A DNA stretch of 64,000 nucleotides, from assembly GCA_018136815.1 (NCBI GenBank), contig CM030940.1, positions 1,763,501-1,827,500 of the forward strand. Reading direction: 5' to 3'. Source of the stretch: Isochrysis galbana (lineage: Eukaryota > Haptophyta > Isochrysidales > Isochrysidaceae). The notes under the pieces were generated by a model. It was not told the origin of the DNA and ran no database searches. It saw only the letters and a list, made by a program, of their open reading frames with translations. Both the position numbers and the translations under genes were made by a program. This document shows, piece after piece, positions 44,785 through 56,625 of the stretch; position 1 is the first letter of the stretch; the number at the start of each line of letters is the position of its first letter.

Positions 44785-47700
44785 ATGCCCAGCTGCTCTC
44801 TCATGCCCTCCACCCTCCGCCTCTCCCTCTACAGCTCGCCTTCCACTACAGTCCCCCACCTGCTCCTGCTTGCCACGGGGCTGCACACACTCTCTCTCAC
44901 AGCTCTTCTCTGGTTCACAGCCCAGCGCCGCTGTATCTCGGCGGGCAGGCGATGCACGAAGCGTGTGCACACGATGACGTGCCCGCTGCAGCTCGCCGTC
45001 GCCGCCGTGCGCAGGAGGAGGAGACCACGCACCGAGAGGCTGCTGCGCACACCAGCCGAGGACCCGGAGGCGGGAGCGCTCACTCCAAGCGGAGGTGTCG
45101 CCGCCTCGGCTGCACTCAGGGCCACGCTCGACTCGCAGGTTCTCATCTGCAGCCTTGCGCTGCTTGTCCACCTAGTCGCGTTGGTGCTGCTGCTGCTTCC
45201 TATCCCGCACGCCGGCCCCGTCGTCGCGCTCATTTACGTCTCGCGTGGCGCGGTAGACGCCGCCGCGCTCTGCTTCAGTCGTCCGACGCTGCACCACGAG
45301 GGCATGCCACGGGCCACCTCGGCAGCATCGCTCGGCGCAGCAGAAGACGCGGCTGCCTCACGCAGGCTGCTCCGACGGTGTGTCGACTCGCTTTTCTGTC
45401 GGCAGACCGCAGTCACGCCCAGCAACGGCGGGTCGGTCGTTTTCCGCCGCTCGCCGCCAATCCTGCTGGTGATGGGCATCGTCGCGTCACTCCGGCTGTG
45501 CAGCGTGTGGGCCCCGTCTTCTGCAGGGGATAATCTATACACCCTCACACCAACCGTTGGCTCGATTCACCTCAACGCGGGCATGGGCATCGCATGTCTG
45601 CTCCTCTTCCTTGGCGCCCGGCTCAAAACGGGCCTCGCCCCGCGCCTTCGACCAATGCGAACGCACTTCCCGCGGCGGCCTGGCGGCGCCTTCGCCTCTG
45701 TAGCCTCGACGCTCGCGTCATCCGCATACCTCGTTTTCTTGGCGGCCGTCTACTTGGGCTCCTCTATCAGCTACATCGTGCTCTACCCGCTTGGCGCCTC
45801 TGCTGAGGCAATGCAGGTGGTGCAGTGGACCGCCCTGTTCGTCTACTCATGCCTGCACGCGCCCGTCCTATACCAGCACTTCTCGGCCCAGCGCGCTGCC
45901 GCCTCAGTCGAGCTCGTCCGCATGACGCTCACCTTCCGAGGGCAGCTTGCGGCCGGGGTGCACGAGTCGCCGCCGCCACTGCTCGCTGCCGCCGTCTTGC
46001 CACCGCTCCTTCCTGCTACTGCGGGCGCCCCACAGCCGGGCCACGCGACATCAGCAACGGCCGGCCAGGCTGTGCGCTCAGATGTCACGACTACACCGGA
46101 TGGCACAGGCAGGTCAGAGACGCCACCGCCACGAGTAGGTGTCTGCGCCAGCGGCTCAGTAGGTGGCGCCCCAGGCTCCATGCATGAAACGCCTTTTGGA
46201 TCTGTGCTCGGTTCGGTAGCCGATACCTTGGACGGGGCCGAGGATGGACTGGTGAGCAAGCCTGCCACTGAGCCTTGGAGCTCGCGTGCCAAGAGCTAGA
46301 GTGCACGCGCCGGACCGAGGGGAAGGGTTACGGACGCCCCCTGCTGAGCCGAATCTTGCCTGCAAGGCGGTGTAGCCGCGCCGGGCCGGGCACACATTCC
46401 CTGCTGACACGAGAGTCATCCATCCCGTGCCCATCCTGCGCCTGTGCAGCATGTTGCCATCATTGGCTCCCTTTACACCAGCGGCTACGCGACCAATGCT
46501 TCCGACCCTGAAGGCTACATGCCGCCCTGGCGTCGCCAGCCGCCGTGTCCCTCGGCGCTCCGGCTTTCGATGTCTCTTCCGACTGGGATTGCGACGATCA
46601 ACGAGGCGGAATTACGGTATGGAAAGAAGCTAGGAGCGGGCGGTTTTGCCGACGTGTATTGTGCCACGTGGGTGACAGGCCTGCTCGAGGAAGGGGGGCG
46701 CGATGCGGCTGAGCAGCGCGAGCAAAGAGATGCGGGTGAAGAGGCGAGCGAGCAGCTAGCCAGTCGCGATGGCGAGGTGAGTACGTCGCGCGCTTCCTCC
46801 ACTGACGAAGAGGCGCCAGACACTGCCATGGCAGCGAGCTACGTTGGTATGAGCACGGAAACAAGTGTGGCAGGGGGCTCTTCACTGGCACCACGACGAG
46901 CGAGGCGTCTCGCTGTGCAAAGGGCAGCACGACCTTCAAAACTCTTTGTTGCGGTGAAGCGCCTGCATTCGGCTCCAGAGGACGCGCCGCTCATGGCCGC
47001 CTTTTGCCACGAGATCGGGCTTATGAAGCGTCTGGACCATCCAAACGTCCTGGCGCTCTACGGCGTCACCGTCTCGCCAGGTGATCCGCGCGCTTGCCCC
47101 CCCCCCCCCCCCCCCCTCCGACCTGTCTCACGCTCGCCCTCACTTTGTTCGCTGGTCGCCGCTCCTGGCGACCGCGGCACGCTCTTGCGCCATGCCACCT
47201 TTGCTGCACTTATGAGGGCCATGTCATCTCAGTACGGCCGATGGCACAAGGCGCGCAGTGCGTTGGAGTCGCCTGATCAGCGTCACGCACCTCCTTCGCC
47301 TACTCCTTCAGATGGCTCTCTCGGCATCGTGACTGAACTTGCCCCACGCGCCTCGCTTTTCCACTTTCTCCATCCCGGTGGAGCCATTACAGGAGACCCT
47401 CCCGCGGTGCCGCTCGCGTGGCGCTTCTTGCAAGGAGCTGCTGCGGGGATGGTGCGCATGCGCCAAGATGTCGCCTCCTGGGTTGCTACGCGCACTTCGC
47501 GGCGATTCCATGGTAGCCTGCTTGGCCCGATGATACCCACCATGTCCCCTCCACTCCACAATCGCTCATGCAGGCGTACCTTCACTCGCTCTCCCCGCCC
47601 ATCATTCATCGCGACCTGAAGTCGCAGAATCTCCTCATCACGAACGATTGGAGCGTCAAAGTCGCGGATTTCGGGCTTGCGAGAGAGTATCAGCGGCAAA

Positions 47701-48429
47701 CAGCCACCATGTCCCGCGTCGGGTCCGTGCAGTGGGCGGCACCCGAAGTGCTTCTTGGGGGCGACTATTCGCACAAGTGTGATATCTGGTGTGACGCCCA
47801 ACCGCGTTGTATTGTCCCATGGCTATGTACGCAGCACGGCGAGCGCTTCGCCTGTCGGTGGCCAAGCTGCCCTTAGATACTACCTAAAGGGCGCTGGTCT
47901 ACATGCTACGCACACTTGCGCACTTTTTCTCATACTTTGCGGCGTGCCTTTGCATCCCCTGAGCAGGTCGTTCGGCGTTGTTGCATGGGAGCTAGCGACT
48001 GCGGCCGTGCCTTTTCACGGCCTTGCGCCTCTGCGGATCGCTGCAGCTGTAGCTCTCGAGGGCATGCGCCTTCCTGTGCCTACTGCAGCACCTCGTACTT
48101 TCCTCCGGCTCATGGCGCGGTGCTGGGCAGAGGAGCCGGTGCGGCGCCCGGAATTCGATAAGGTTGTCGAGGAACTGAGTGACATCCATGACTTGGCTGC
48201 AGCCGCGGCTGCGGCCGAGCAATTGTTGCCGCCGCGCCGAACAGTGGGGGGCGGCGGCCGGGGAGAAGGAGCAACTGTCACTACGGCAAGGAACGAAGGC
48301 GCGGGTGTGGATGGTAAGAGTTCGGCAGGTGCGACGCACTTGACGCTTGCGCAGCTCAGCAGTGGTACTGGCAGCGGCGCCCCTGACATTCTTGCAACCA
48401 CTTTATCGCAACCAAGCTCGTCGCAATGA
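44785..48429 (+). CDS. Multi-TM (about 7) receptor-like protein kinase, TKL type
   Basis: Five exons are predicted: 44785-46251, 46450-47080, 47312-47451, 47574-47788 and 47967-48429 (971 residues, all GT-AG and in phase). Residues 1-~400 hold about seven hydrophobic segments, e.g. VPHLLLLATGLHTLSLTALL, VLICSLALLVHLVALVLLLL, LNAGMGIACLLLFLGARL and VYLGSSISYIVLYPLG. A Pro/Ser/Thr-rich linker follows. The kinase (~545-900) has the Gly loop GAGGFADVY, VAVKRLH with the Lys, CHEIGLMKRLDHPNV with the Glu, HRDLKSQN, DFGLA, WAAPEVLL and the late motif RCWAEEPVRRPEF typical of TKL kinases, so it should be active. About 85 residues are inserted between the Gly loop and the Lys. The N-terminal start is uncertain: an AG acceptor at 44831-44832 after a pyrimidine tract could be the true first boundary. 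The exon 1/2 join is what makes this one gene rather than two. Confidence 0.72.
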
Positions 48430-49220
48430 TTGCGAGGCCCCGCCACAGCAATCCTAGATGCCGCCGTCGGAAATCTCGGAGCTAGCCCCTCGTCTGATGG
48501 TTGGGAGCATCCGGAAGTTAATTCAATCGGTGCAGGCGTGCAGGCATACCGCACCCCATTCTCGTCATTTGAGTGCAACCTGGTAACCATGAGTTGGAAA
48601 CTTGCTTTAACTGGAATATTGATTTCTCCCCACAAATCGCTTCTTCCTCCGTGCTATGTTCTCGTGCGTGGCCGCCGGCTGCAGGCGACGTTGGGGTATA
48701 CTCTTGTTGTATGTGTTTTATTCATATATAGTCTTTTGGAGGAGGAAGAGCCGACCTATTCTTGTTACAGTAATAGGCGGGCCTCATCTCCATACCATGT
48801 CCGCGCGCACAGCACTAACTATTTAATATTTGAGATTATACTGGTATCTTGTATAACGAGAGGCTCAATGCCGCTACTGCCACGGTACCTTGGCTACCCT
48901 TGCACCAATCCTGCCAAGCCACGACACACATGACCGCACCGCTCTAGAGCACAAGGCACCAAGCACTAAGTACAAGTACGCTTGCATTTAATGAATATCT
49001 CAGACCAAAAGCGTTCAATTATCCCCATCCCTGCTAACACCTTTCGTTGTCACCTGGAGGTTACTGTCGCATCCGCGATCGACCTTTTTGTTTTAGAAGT
49101 TGTTTGCGTTTCTATAATAATAAAACAACTGAGCGTTAGTACCACTACTCCCACTAGCCCGGCGGTACTATCACGACACTCCTCAGCGCACTTGCCCGCA
49201 CGCCCTGGAGTGATGATACA
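48430..49220. other. Intergenic, no gene recognised
   Basis: AT-richer than the surroundings. Contains the reverse complement (48997-49055) of a ~55-bp segment found at 31586-31640. No supported gene. Confidence 0.5.
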
Positions 49221-49237
49221 GACACATACACATATGC

Positions 49238-50670
49238 ATGGAGCGCGTGGTACACTTCGCCTCGCGCCTCCAAGACGAAGCGAGAGAGGCCCCGCCACCC
49301 GACCTGGCCTCCACGCCGGCTCGACCCAAGACGCCGAGCGACACACCATCGATCGAAGATACACCTAGAGAAACCAGGGTTTCCGAGAGCGACACCTACA
49401 TAACTAGAATGAACAATATATGGATATATACAAACACTAACTATCTAGGCGAAACTACGGACACAACCGAAGTAGCAAAACCGGGCGAGGAAAAACACTA
49501 CCACACCCCCGCTAAATGGGGAGACGGGCTGAAAGGCCCAAAACACCTAGAATACCCCTTAGCGGACGAGTACACACTCGGCGAGAAGACGCAGCTAGAC
49601 GAAGCCTCCGTGTCAGACATAACGCGGGAGATCTTACAGAACCGCCCCCGGGCCAAACCTCAGCCAGCACGCGAAGCATGGACTAGAAAATTAGAACTAA
49701 CGCACGACGAGTGGAAGCACGTGGCAAAACTCTACACTCATCCCCTGCTGAAACACACCGACAAACACCCTCACTTTAAACACATTACTCACAGAAGAAT
49801 CGGCACACGCAACCGATTCGCGGCGGCGACCACCGCAAAATGTAGGCTATGCGGAAAACACCGCGAGAACTCAACACACCTGGCTAGGTGCCCCTCCACA
49901 CTTCAGATCTTACAAACCATAGAGGCCGTAGCGGGATACACCCCCGCGAAAAACAGATCGTTAGCCCAGAAGACCAAAGACAGACTCTTCGCATACCCGA
50001 ACTCGCCGACGCCAGACAGCCTGAAAGCCTTATACCTCATAGCATGGAGATACATAATAAGCGACTTCTACAGAGTAGAATTCGACCATTACACCTTCCA
50101 CCACGTGCCGGTCATCGAAAAGACTCTGATCAGGTTCACGGTCCTCGTGAGGGGCTTTGAACCTCCGGACGGAATCTCGACCGCTCGGACGAACAAGGCT
50201 TCCCAAGGCAGGAAACCGAAGATCAAGTCGCCACGAGAACTCAGCACCCCCATCTTTACGAATAACGACAAAGGAGCTCTAGTCATGAATACGAACCTGT
50301 CCCTAATAGCACAAGCGCTCAGCATAGCGGAGCGGCTAGCCTGAACTGTAAAAGCCCGCCGAGACCCACGCCCTACCGGACAGATGCCCATAGCTACAGC
50401 TACTCTGGACTACAGACTCCCAACACTCAACACCTAGAGGAAAACATGCAACAACCGGTAGCCCGATGGCGCAAGAGGAAGTAGCGAGGAAAGCCATCGG
50501 GTATCGGTACACACCGCCTGCCACCGGAAACCTACTGCACCCAGCCCCTAGGTAGAGCACGAGGGGACGAGCCGCAAGGCAGGTGGAGGGGGGATAAGGG
50601 AAGCGGGCGTGGCTGCGTAGAAGCTGTGCAGTGTCGCGCACGCGGCGAGACTATTAAGAAGTTTTTTTTT
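49238..50670 (+). mobile_element. 5'-truncated LINE copy with full 3' end, family B
   Basis: A 368-codon frame (49238-50344) aligns with the C-terminal third of the LINE ORF ending at 30519: YHTPAKWGDGLKGP, FKHITHRRIGTRNRFA, CRLCG..NSTHLARC (zf-RVT-like) and LYLIAWRYIISDFYRVEFD. The 3' untranslated region (50345-50661) includes CGGTAGCCCGATGGCGCA, GTAGAGCACGAGG and GAGCCGCAAGGCAGGTGGA, then ATTAAGAAG and T9. The same tail recurs at 53540-53785. Truncation removes the RT core. The first codons before ~49400 are not LINE-like and may be captured flank. Confidence 0.85.
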
Positions 50671-50679
50671 CTTCCTGCC

Positions 50680-50785
50680 GTCGGCCGAGGAGAGGCGGAC
50701 GGAGAGAGAGATAGAGAGAGAGTCTCGCAGAGCGACTGCAGAACGAGAAGTCGAAGTCACGCCGTCTTATTACCTTAACCGAGCG
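50680..50785 (+). repeat. Dispersed repeat shared with 7186-7288
   Basis: See the partner at 7186. This copy lies immediately after the family B LINE T-run, and similarity continues to the CTTATTACCTTAA motif. Confidence 0.75.
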
Positions 50786-50789
50786 AAAG

Positions 50790-52250
50790 CGGAGCAACGC
50801 AAACGCCAACGCGAAGTGAGCAACGCCATGGACTACAGGGCCCTTATGGGCCTTGGTTGGAGCGGCGGCACCATGCCGCCGATTCATGGCGGGCGAATGC
50901 AAGAACAATCGCATGAAAGGGCGGCAAATCGTCCAATCAATGCTCTTCCAGCCACGACATCCCCGGATGTTGGTTGGGAAAAGGACCCCGCAACGGGCAA
51001 ACAACATTGTATGGTAAAATGCAATCTTAAACCAAATAAGGCTTATCTAGGATACTGCGTAAACGGAGCTAGTTGCCTGTGTCCAGGCCTGTTCTGCGTA
51101 GGTTCTGCTTAGCCTGGTTAGGGTTTCGTTGCCTTCCCGCGTTTGGCGTTCGCGTTGGCGTTCGGAAACTTCCTCTCACATTCCCTAGGTCCGCTACCCT
51201 TGGCTCGTAGGGCCTTGCTTCTTTCTTCTCGGTCAAGGTTTTTGGCGAGCGAGTCGGTTGCTCTAGCCGCTCGAGATTTGAGGTTTAATTTGCCATCTCT
51301 CCCCTTGGAGATCACTGTAGGTTCGCTTCTTAGGTGAGGGAATCTTCCCCTTGATGCAAGTTACATGCAAGCCTTGACCCCTTTGGTGTTTCTTCCCCTT
51401 GGTTGCTACTCAGGGTTGTTCGTTAGAAGCGTCTAGAAGGTTCACGCTCAACGGCAAGATTTCCTCTGTCGTGAAGATATCTCGTTGCGATCTGTATCCG
51501 AAGTGATCGCCGTGGTCGCGCGACATGACGCTCCCCTTCGGACTCTCCGCTACGTTGGAAGTTACAACGGAGACACGCTCCGGCCGTCGCTGCGGAGTCT
51601 CTCTCTCTCTCTCTCTCGCTCTCTCTCTCCGTCTCTCGCGACGTGTTTGGGTTATCGGTGATTTGGGGTCGCGGTTGCTTGATAATTTGCTTGGTTTGGG
51701 TGAATGATGAGGGAAATGGTGGCGCGAGGGCGGGTGGGGTGGGGTGGGATGGGGGTGTGGGGTGGGGGGGAGGTGGGGGAATCCACCGTAAAAGGGAGAA
51801 ATGGGTGGGACGATGCGTACAAATAGGTTGCCGCGTCAAGCTTCCGAATTTGTGCTCAAAGGGCCCACGGGTGCTCTCGTCTTCTATTTCCAGCGTCGCC
51901 TTCCATGTTTGGTTTCTCGGTTAACTTGGGTTCCTCTCGCCTCGTTGTTCTAATTCCGGGTTTCTTCTATTTCGGTTGATTTGTTCGCGGATTTCTCCTA
52001 TTTCGGTTGCTTTGTTCTCCTTCCATGCCGCTCGTCGAGACGACTCGAATTTAGTCGGGGAGTGTCGTATTCCATACGATGACAGACTTTTACTTCTAAC
52101 CGGTGGTTTATTTTAAGCCTCAAGGTCTCGTCGGCGACATTCTACCCCTTCTCTTACTTTCTTTCGATGTCATCAAACGTTCCACGACTGTCTTCCGTCT
52201 TCTCTTCATGCATCGGTTGTAGTCTTCCGTCTTCTCTTCGTATATCGGCG
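50790..52250. other. Intergenic, retroelement-like but unassigned
   Basis: Holds a (CT)n tract (51598-51632), a GGGTGGGGTGGG-rich stretch (51730-51780) and GTTTCTTCTATTTCGGTTG repeats (51960-52010). A short plus frame at 50816-51112 ends with a Cys-rich tail (YCVNGASCLCPGLFC) but I cannot assign it. Confidence 0.45.
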
Positions 52251-52259
52251 GTAGCTCCA

Positions 52260-52760
52260 CAGCGAGGTCTGCTCTCGTTGTTCCGACTTCTCTGTTTCGC
52301 ATGTCTGTGCGCCGATGAGTTGCCTTGGTGCCGACGCTTGACAGTCCGCCCTGAGTGTGGTTAGTTTTCGCCCTGTTTGGTTTAGTTCGTGTGTGTCTGT
52401 GTGACGAGGGGTCTTTTTGAGTCCCTGCGTTGTAGTCTCTCGTGTCTACCTTGGACCTAAGAAGCTCTCATTCTCCTTCTCTCTCTTCCTCTAGCTCGCT
52501 AGCTAGCCTCGGCCCTACCCTCCAACGCCGCGCGTTGTGAGCCTCCGAACCTCCGTCTCTCTTCTCGTCCCTCGCACTCGATGGTAGAAGCTGTCAGACC
52601 CGACTTCTACTATGACCTCTCAGACATATTCCCGCAAGCAACCACCTACGACTCCTTCACGGCCGCGTCAGCTGCCGGCTCGATCGAACGGCCCTCTGCC
52701 CACGAGCCAGTAGTCATCGCGTGTTCGACAACGACACGAGTTCCCCCGCGGAAAGAGTGA
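52260..52760 (+). mobile_element. Retroelement 5' leader and ORF start
   Basis: 52260-52720 aligns with the minus strand of 8329-7850. The ATG at 52581 opens MVEAVRPDFYYDLSDIFPQA, without the frameshift of the other copy, and continues to SAHEPVVIACS. After 52720 similarity ends and the frame stops at 52760 inside the tandem palindromic repeat, so the copy is cut at that point. Probably the start of ORF1 of a non-LTR element, unproven. Confidence 0.65.
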
Positions 52761-52784
52761 ACGCACGGCGTGCACCTTCCTGGA

Positions 52785-53125
52785 AGTTGCTATGCGCACG
52801 CACGGCGCCCCCGCGGGGGGGGGGCCGATGCACATCGCGCCGTGCCCACGCACGGCGTGCACAATGTGATTGCAAGTCATCACACGTGCTGCGCAACGAA
52901 ACATCTCTGATATGGCTACTTTACGTAAATGTGGGGTACGCATAGGGAAAAAGTTGGCACGCGCACGCACGGCGCCCCCGCGGGGGGGCCGATGCACATC
53001 GCGCCGTGCCCACGCACGTGATTGCAAGTCATCACACAAACATCTCTTATATGGCTACTTTACGTAAACGGCGTCTCCGGGGGGGGGGGCGATGCACATC
53101 GCGCCGTGCCCATAATTACAAGTAA
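52785..53125. repeat. Three-unit tandem repeat built on a GCACGGCGC inverted repeat
   Basis: Each unit contains a GC-rich core with GATGCACATC next to GCGCCGTGC (right arms 52837-52845, 53001-53009, 53101-53109). Units 1 and 2 also have the left arm GCACGGCGC (52800-52808, 52967-52975), separated from the right arm by a C-run and G-run; unit 3 keeps only ACGGCG. Between cores come GATTGCAAGTCATCACA and ATATGGCTACTTTACGTAAA. Period is about 164 then 100 bp. The arms could form a cruciform or RNA hairpin. Confidence 0.8.
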
Positions 53126-53539
53126 TCACAAGTGCCATGGGCAAATAATGTAGTTGTCCACGCCCTTATATCCATCGTAGTGTTGCCATGTCACGGGTAA
53201 AAAACTTTTCGCACACACCCTAAGTTGTTACGCTAGTCTGCATTTAATTTTAAAATAACGCTATATACAACTGTGGACATTCGATCGCTCAATTCGACTG
53301 ATGTCCCACAATTGACGGAACGACACCTAGACGCGAGACGCCCTCGTGAAGAGCGCGAAGCGCGAATCTGGCCCTGATTTCACAAGCGCTAGACGTGGAC
53401 GTGGGTCTCAGTGCTGGCTGGGGGAACCGGACATGGCGGAAAGACTCGCGTAACTACAACAACGCCCCCCACCCCTAACCTACCCGACCCACGAGCCCCG
53501 GAAACCATGAGGCCCCAAAAAACCCGACACAAAGACAAA

Positions 53540-53785
53540 CTACAAAAAGGAAACACGAAACAGCCGGTAGCCCGATGGCGCAGGAGGGAGTGTAGGACTA
53601 GACCATCGGGGATCGGTTCACGCCGCCTGTCACCGGAAGCCCCGTAAGCCGAGCCCCTAAGTAGAGCACGAGGGGGCGAGCCGGCGAGCCGCAAGGCAGG
53701 TGGAAGGAGTGATAAGGGATGCGGGCGTGGCTGCAGAATGAACGTCCAGGGTTGCGCGCGCGACGAGATCACTAAGAATTTTTTT
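53540..53785 (+). repeat. LINE 3' end, family B, solo copy
   Basis: Same tail as at 50450-50670: CGGTAGCCCGATGGCGCA, CATCGGG, CACCGGAA, AGTAGAGCACGAGG, GAGCCGCAAGGCAGGTGGA, then CTAAGAA and T7. Only a small piece of coding sequence, if any, precedes it. Confidence 0.8.
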
Positions 53786-54061
53786 CACCCATAACCCTCG
53801 ACACCTGCCATTCCGGCTCTTCCGGTTTCCCCCAGCCAGCATTGAGATACACGCACACATGCACCACATATAGTACCATATTACCATATTCAGTGGTACA
53901 CCATATCGGTCTAGGAAAGGGATTGGAGGGTACCTCCTCACGATGCGCCCCCAACTCTGGGTAGACTAGGTCTTCTCTCAGACTCTTCCACTGCCTGTCC
54001 ACTTCGCCTTCCACAGTATCATAAACAAGGCTCGAAAGTTGCGCTTCATAATTATCTCATT

Positions 54062-54935
54062 TCAACCATTGTCAACCACCTTGCGCTTCCTCGACTTGAG
54101 GCTATTCTGCGCAATTCGCAACTTCGCGACGAGCTGAGCTGCAGGAAGGTACGCTAGGCTGGCACTTCCGCCGTGTTCGCCTTTCGATTGGTAGGCAAAA
54201 TAAAAGAAGGGCTGGTAAGGCACTCCAGCAAGTCGACTGAGAATTGCGGGTGAGGCACTCTTCCCGTATTTGCGTTGTACTTTGGCGATTTCCTCGCGCA
54301 CTGCGCTCGGTGACTGAGGAATGAAATCGTCTTCGAGACACACACCCGAAATATCAGGCAAATCTAAGACGCAAATAGGTCCGATGGGAGGGCGCTTATT
54401 TGTTTTATCGCTGTAATAAGCCTCTGTATCTTTGGCGCGTTCCTTTGCCAAGGACCTGTCGCCCCGCTTTGCCTCGCAGAAGAAGAAAAAGGCTGCAGTC
54501 CAGAATGTGATGCTTTCGGTTGCACTTTGCGGCGGGTTCTTGTAGCCATTTCTCATGAATTTGCCTGAGGTGTGATTCTTTGCACGTTACCTATCCGAGT
54601 TTACCGCTTCCCTCCCAATTTGAGATGGCATGGGGCTGTGAAGTCCAAAGGCCGAGCTGCGCCCCAGGAACAAACAAGGATGTGGATACGCGCGCAATGG
54701 GTAGCCTAGACGCAGGTTCCACGGTGACACGGTACGCCAGCATGTGCTATCGTGCGGGAGTAGCAGGCGTACCGAATGAGATCTCGTTGACGCCGAGGAG
54801 TTTGCAGAGCTCCTCTCGCGAGATGTTGGTCTCCGCCATCAACGCACTCAGCTTGAAGCGCAGCTGGGCTGGCGTGAGCTGGGTGCCCAAGCAGTCGAAC
54901 TCATCGACCCACTCCTCTGGATAGTTGTGCGGCAT
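54062..54935 (-). CDS. Small tandem helix-domain protein (DUF7726-like)
   Basis: Two exons, 54935-54773 and 54564-54062, joined by a GT-AG intron in phase (NEISF-G-KFMRNGYKN), give 221 residues. Residues ~12-75 read LTPAQLRFKLSALMAETNIS, REELCKLLGVNEIS, FGKFMRNGYKN and AAFFFF, the helix-turn-helix-like pattern I associate with the DUF7726 family of fungi and protists. A second unit (~115-190) is similar in layout: CLEDDFIPQS, SAVREEIAKVQRKYGKSA, LSRLAGVPYQPFFYFAYQSKG. The tail is basic (KSRKRKVVDNG) and could be a nuclear signal. DNA binding is suspected from the fold pattern only. A long GA tract (sense CT) lies 140-490 bp upstream of the start. Confidence 0.6.
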
Positions 54936-55079
54936 CGACCAATGCCACTTAGAAGGGAAATGGGGGTGGTGGGGGGCGTGGGGGGATGAGGGAATAGAAT
55001 GGGACGGAGGGTGTGAGGACGGAGACCAGATGAGTGAAAAAGAGAAGAGGGAAGCGGAGGATATCTTATAGTAATATGG

Positions 55080-55415
<336 letters not shown>

Positions 55416-55502
55416 CGCGGGAAAACAGCCGTAGGAAGGCTGAGGATGCAAGTAGCGTTTACTAGAAAAACCAGGGAGCAAGGCGGCACGCAGGACGAGA
55501 GG

Positions 55503-55530
55503 AAAAAAAAACTTCTTAAGGTGGTAGGCG
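55503..55530 (-). repeat. Possible LINE 3' end
   Basis: On the minus strand CTACCACCTTAAGAAG is followed by T9 (A9 at 55503-55511 on the plus strand), the same TTAAGAAG plus T-run end seen at 30820 and 50670. The sequence upstream in minus sense (55530-56160) is GC-rich and open but unrecognised. Confidence 0.45.
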
Positions 55531-56620
55531 CTACTATTGGCGGGGCTTTTACGGCCGCTCCCATGGCGGCGGCCGCGCTGGCAGTCGGCCGCAGGCATGG
55601 GGCTCTAGCTCCAGAATGCACTGGGAGAAGTCGGTGAGGCCGCGGCTGCGGGCAGAGCTCGACGGGGTGCACCACTTTGATCGAAGGTGCAGCACCGGCG
55701 CTGCAGGCATTGCGCCGCGGAAGCGCCTCCCTTGCATCCTCTCTCTCCAGACAGCCTCGGAGCGCGGAGCGAGCGCAAGGCCGGCCTGGCGGGTGTGTGC
55801 GCAGCCTGCACGGCGCAGACGCGGGGCAGGTCGGCCCCACCAGTATGTGGGGTCACTCCAGTGCCGCGAGGCGCGCACTGGTGGCCTCTGGTGGCCTCTG
55901 CAGCCGCGCTCTGGCGGCTCCCTTCTACGTCGCTCGGACTGGCGTTGAGGGACAGCGGAAAGGCGAGTGATTTCTCGAACGGGCGAGTGGGGCGCGATGA
56001 GGTGTGCTGTAGCCGAAGGGCCAGCTGTGTCGAAGGCATGAATGTGCGCGCGCACATGCTGCCAAGGAGCTCGTGGGAGGCCGCCACGCTCGTTGGTTTG
56101 CGAGACCTCCCGACCCCGGAAAAGGGGGCTAAGGAGTGGCCGCGCGGAACGGGTCGGCATACGAGATGGGGGAGCAGGTGACGGGCCCCTGACGGCTCAT
56201 TCTCTGCCCCAACACTGGGGCTAGACTGCTCATATTTTTTAGTGAATTATAGGGACTGCTCCTCGCCTCCAGGCTTCATTCACCGTTCGACTCCAATGCT
56301 GTTGTCATTTGATTTGCTTTATAGTGCGTGAAGGTGGTCTAAACATTGCTGATAATTCACAAAAAAATATGTTTCGTTCTGGTTTCCACCTCTTCAGAAT
56401 GGATGCCAAAGCTCTTCGCCTAATTCAGACTCGTTGGTGAGCACTGCCGGCTCCATTTCGGTCACTCCTTAGCCGCCGATTCGAGCTTCTGTGGCGATTT
56501 CACGGGCGCCGAGCATAAAGTCGGACGGTGACAGGTGATGAGAGGAGATGTCCCCTGGGAGAGATGTGTATGTTTAGAAGTGCTTTCAAATACAAACAGT
56601 TTCATACTGCACTTCCATGC
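55530..56620. other. Intergenic, no gene recognised
   Basis: 55530-56200 is GC-rich with overlapping frames on both strands and no domain; it may be the body of the minus-strand element ending at 55503. 56220-56620 is AT-richer and empty. Confidence 0.4.
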
Positions 56621-56625
56621 TTTCA

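Noticed and set aside
52785-53125. CRISPR-like array
   Set aside because: Only three imperfect units, repeats contain long G/C runs, spacers are themselves conserved, and the genome is eukaryotic.
55549-56160. 203-codon minus-strand and overlapping plus-strand frames
   Set aside because: Open on both strands in GC-rich DNA without any recognisable motif; more likely the body of a retroelement tail.
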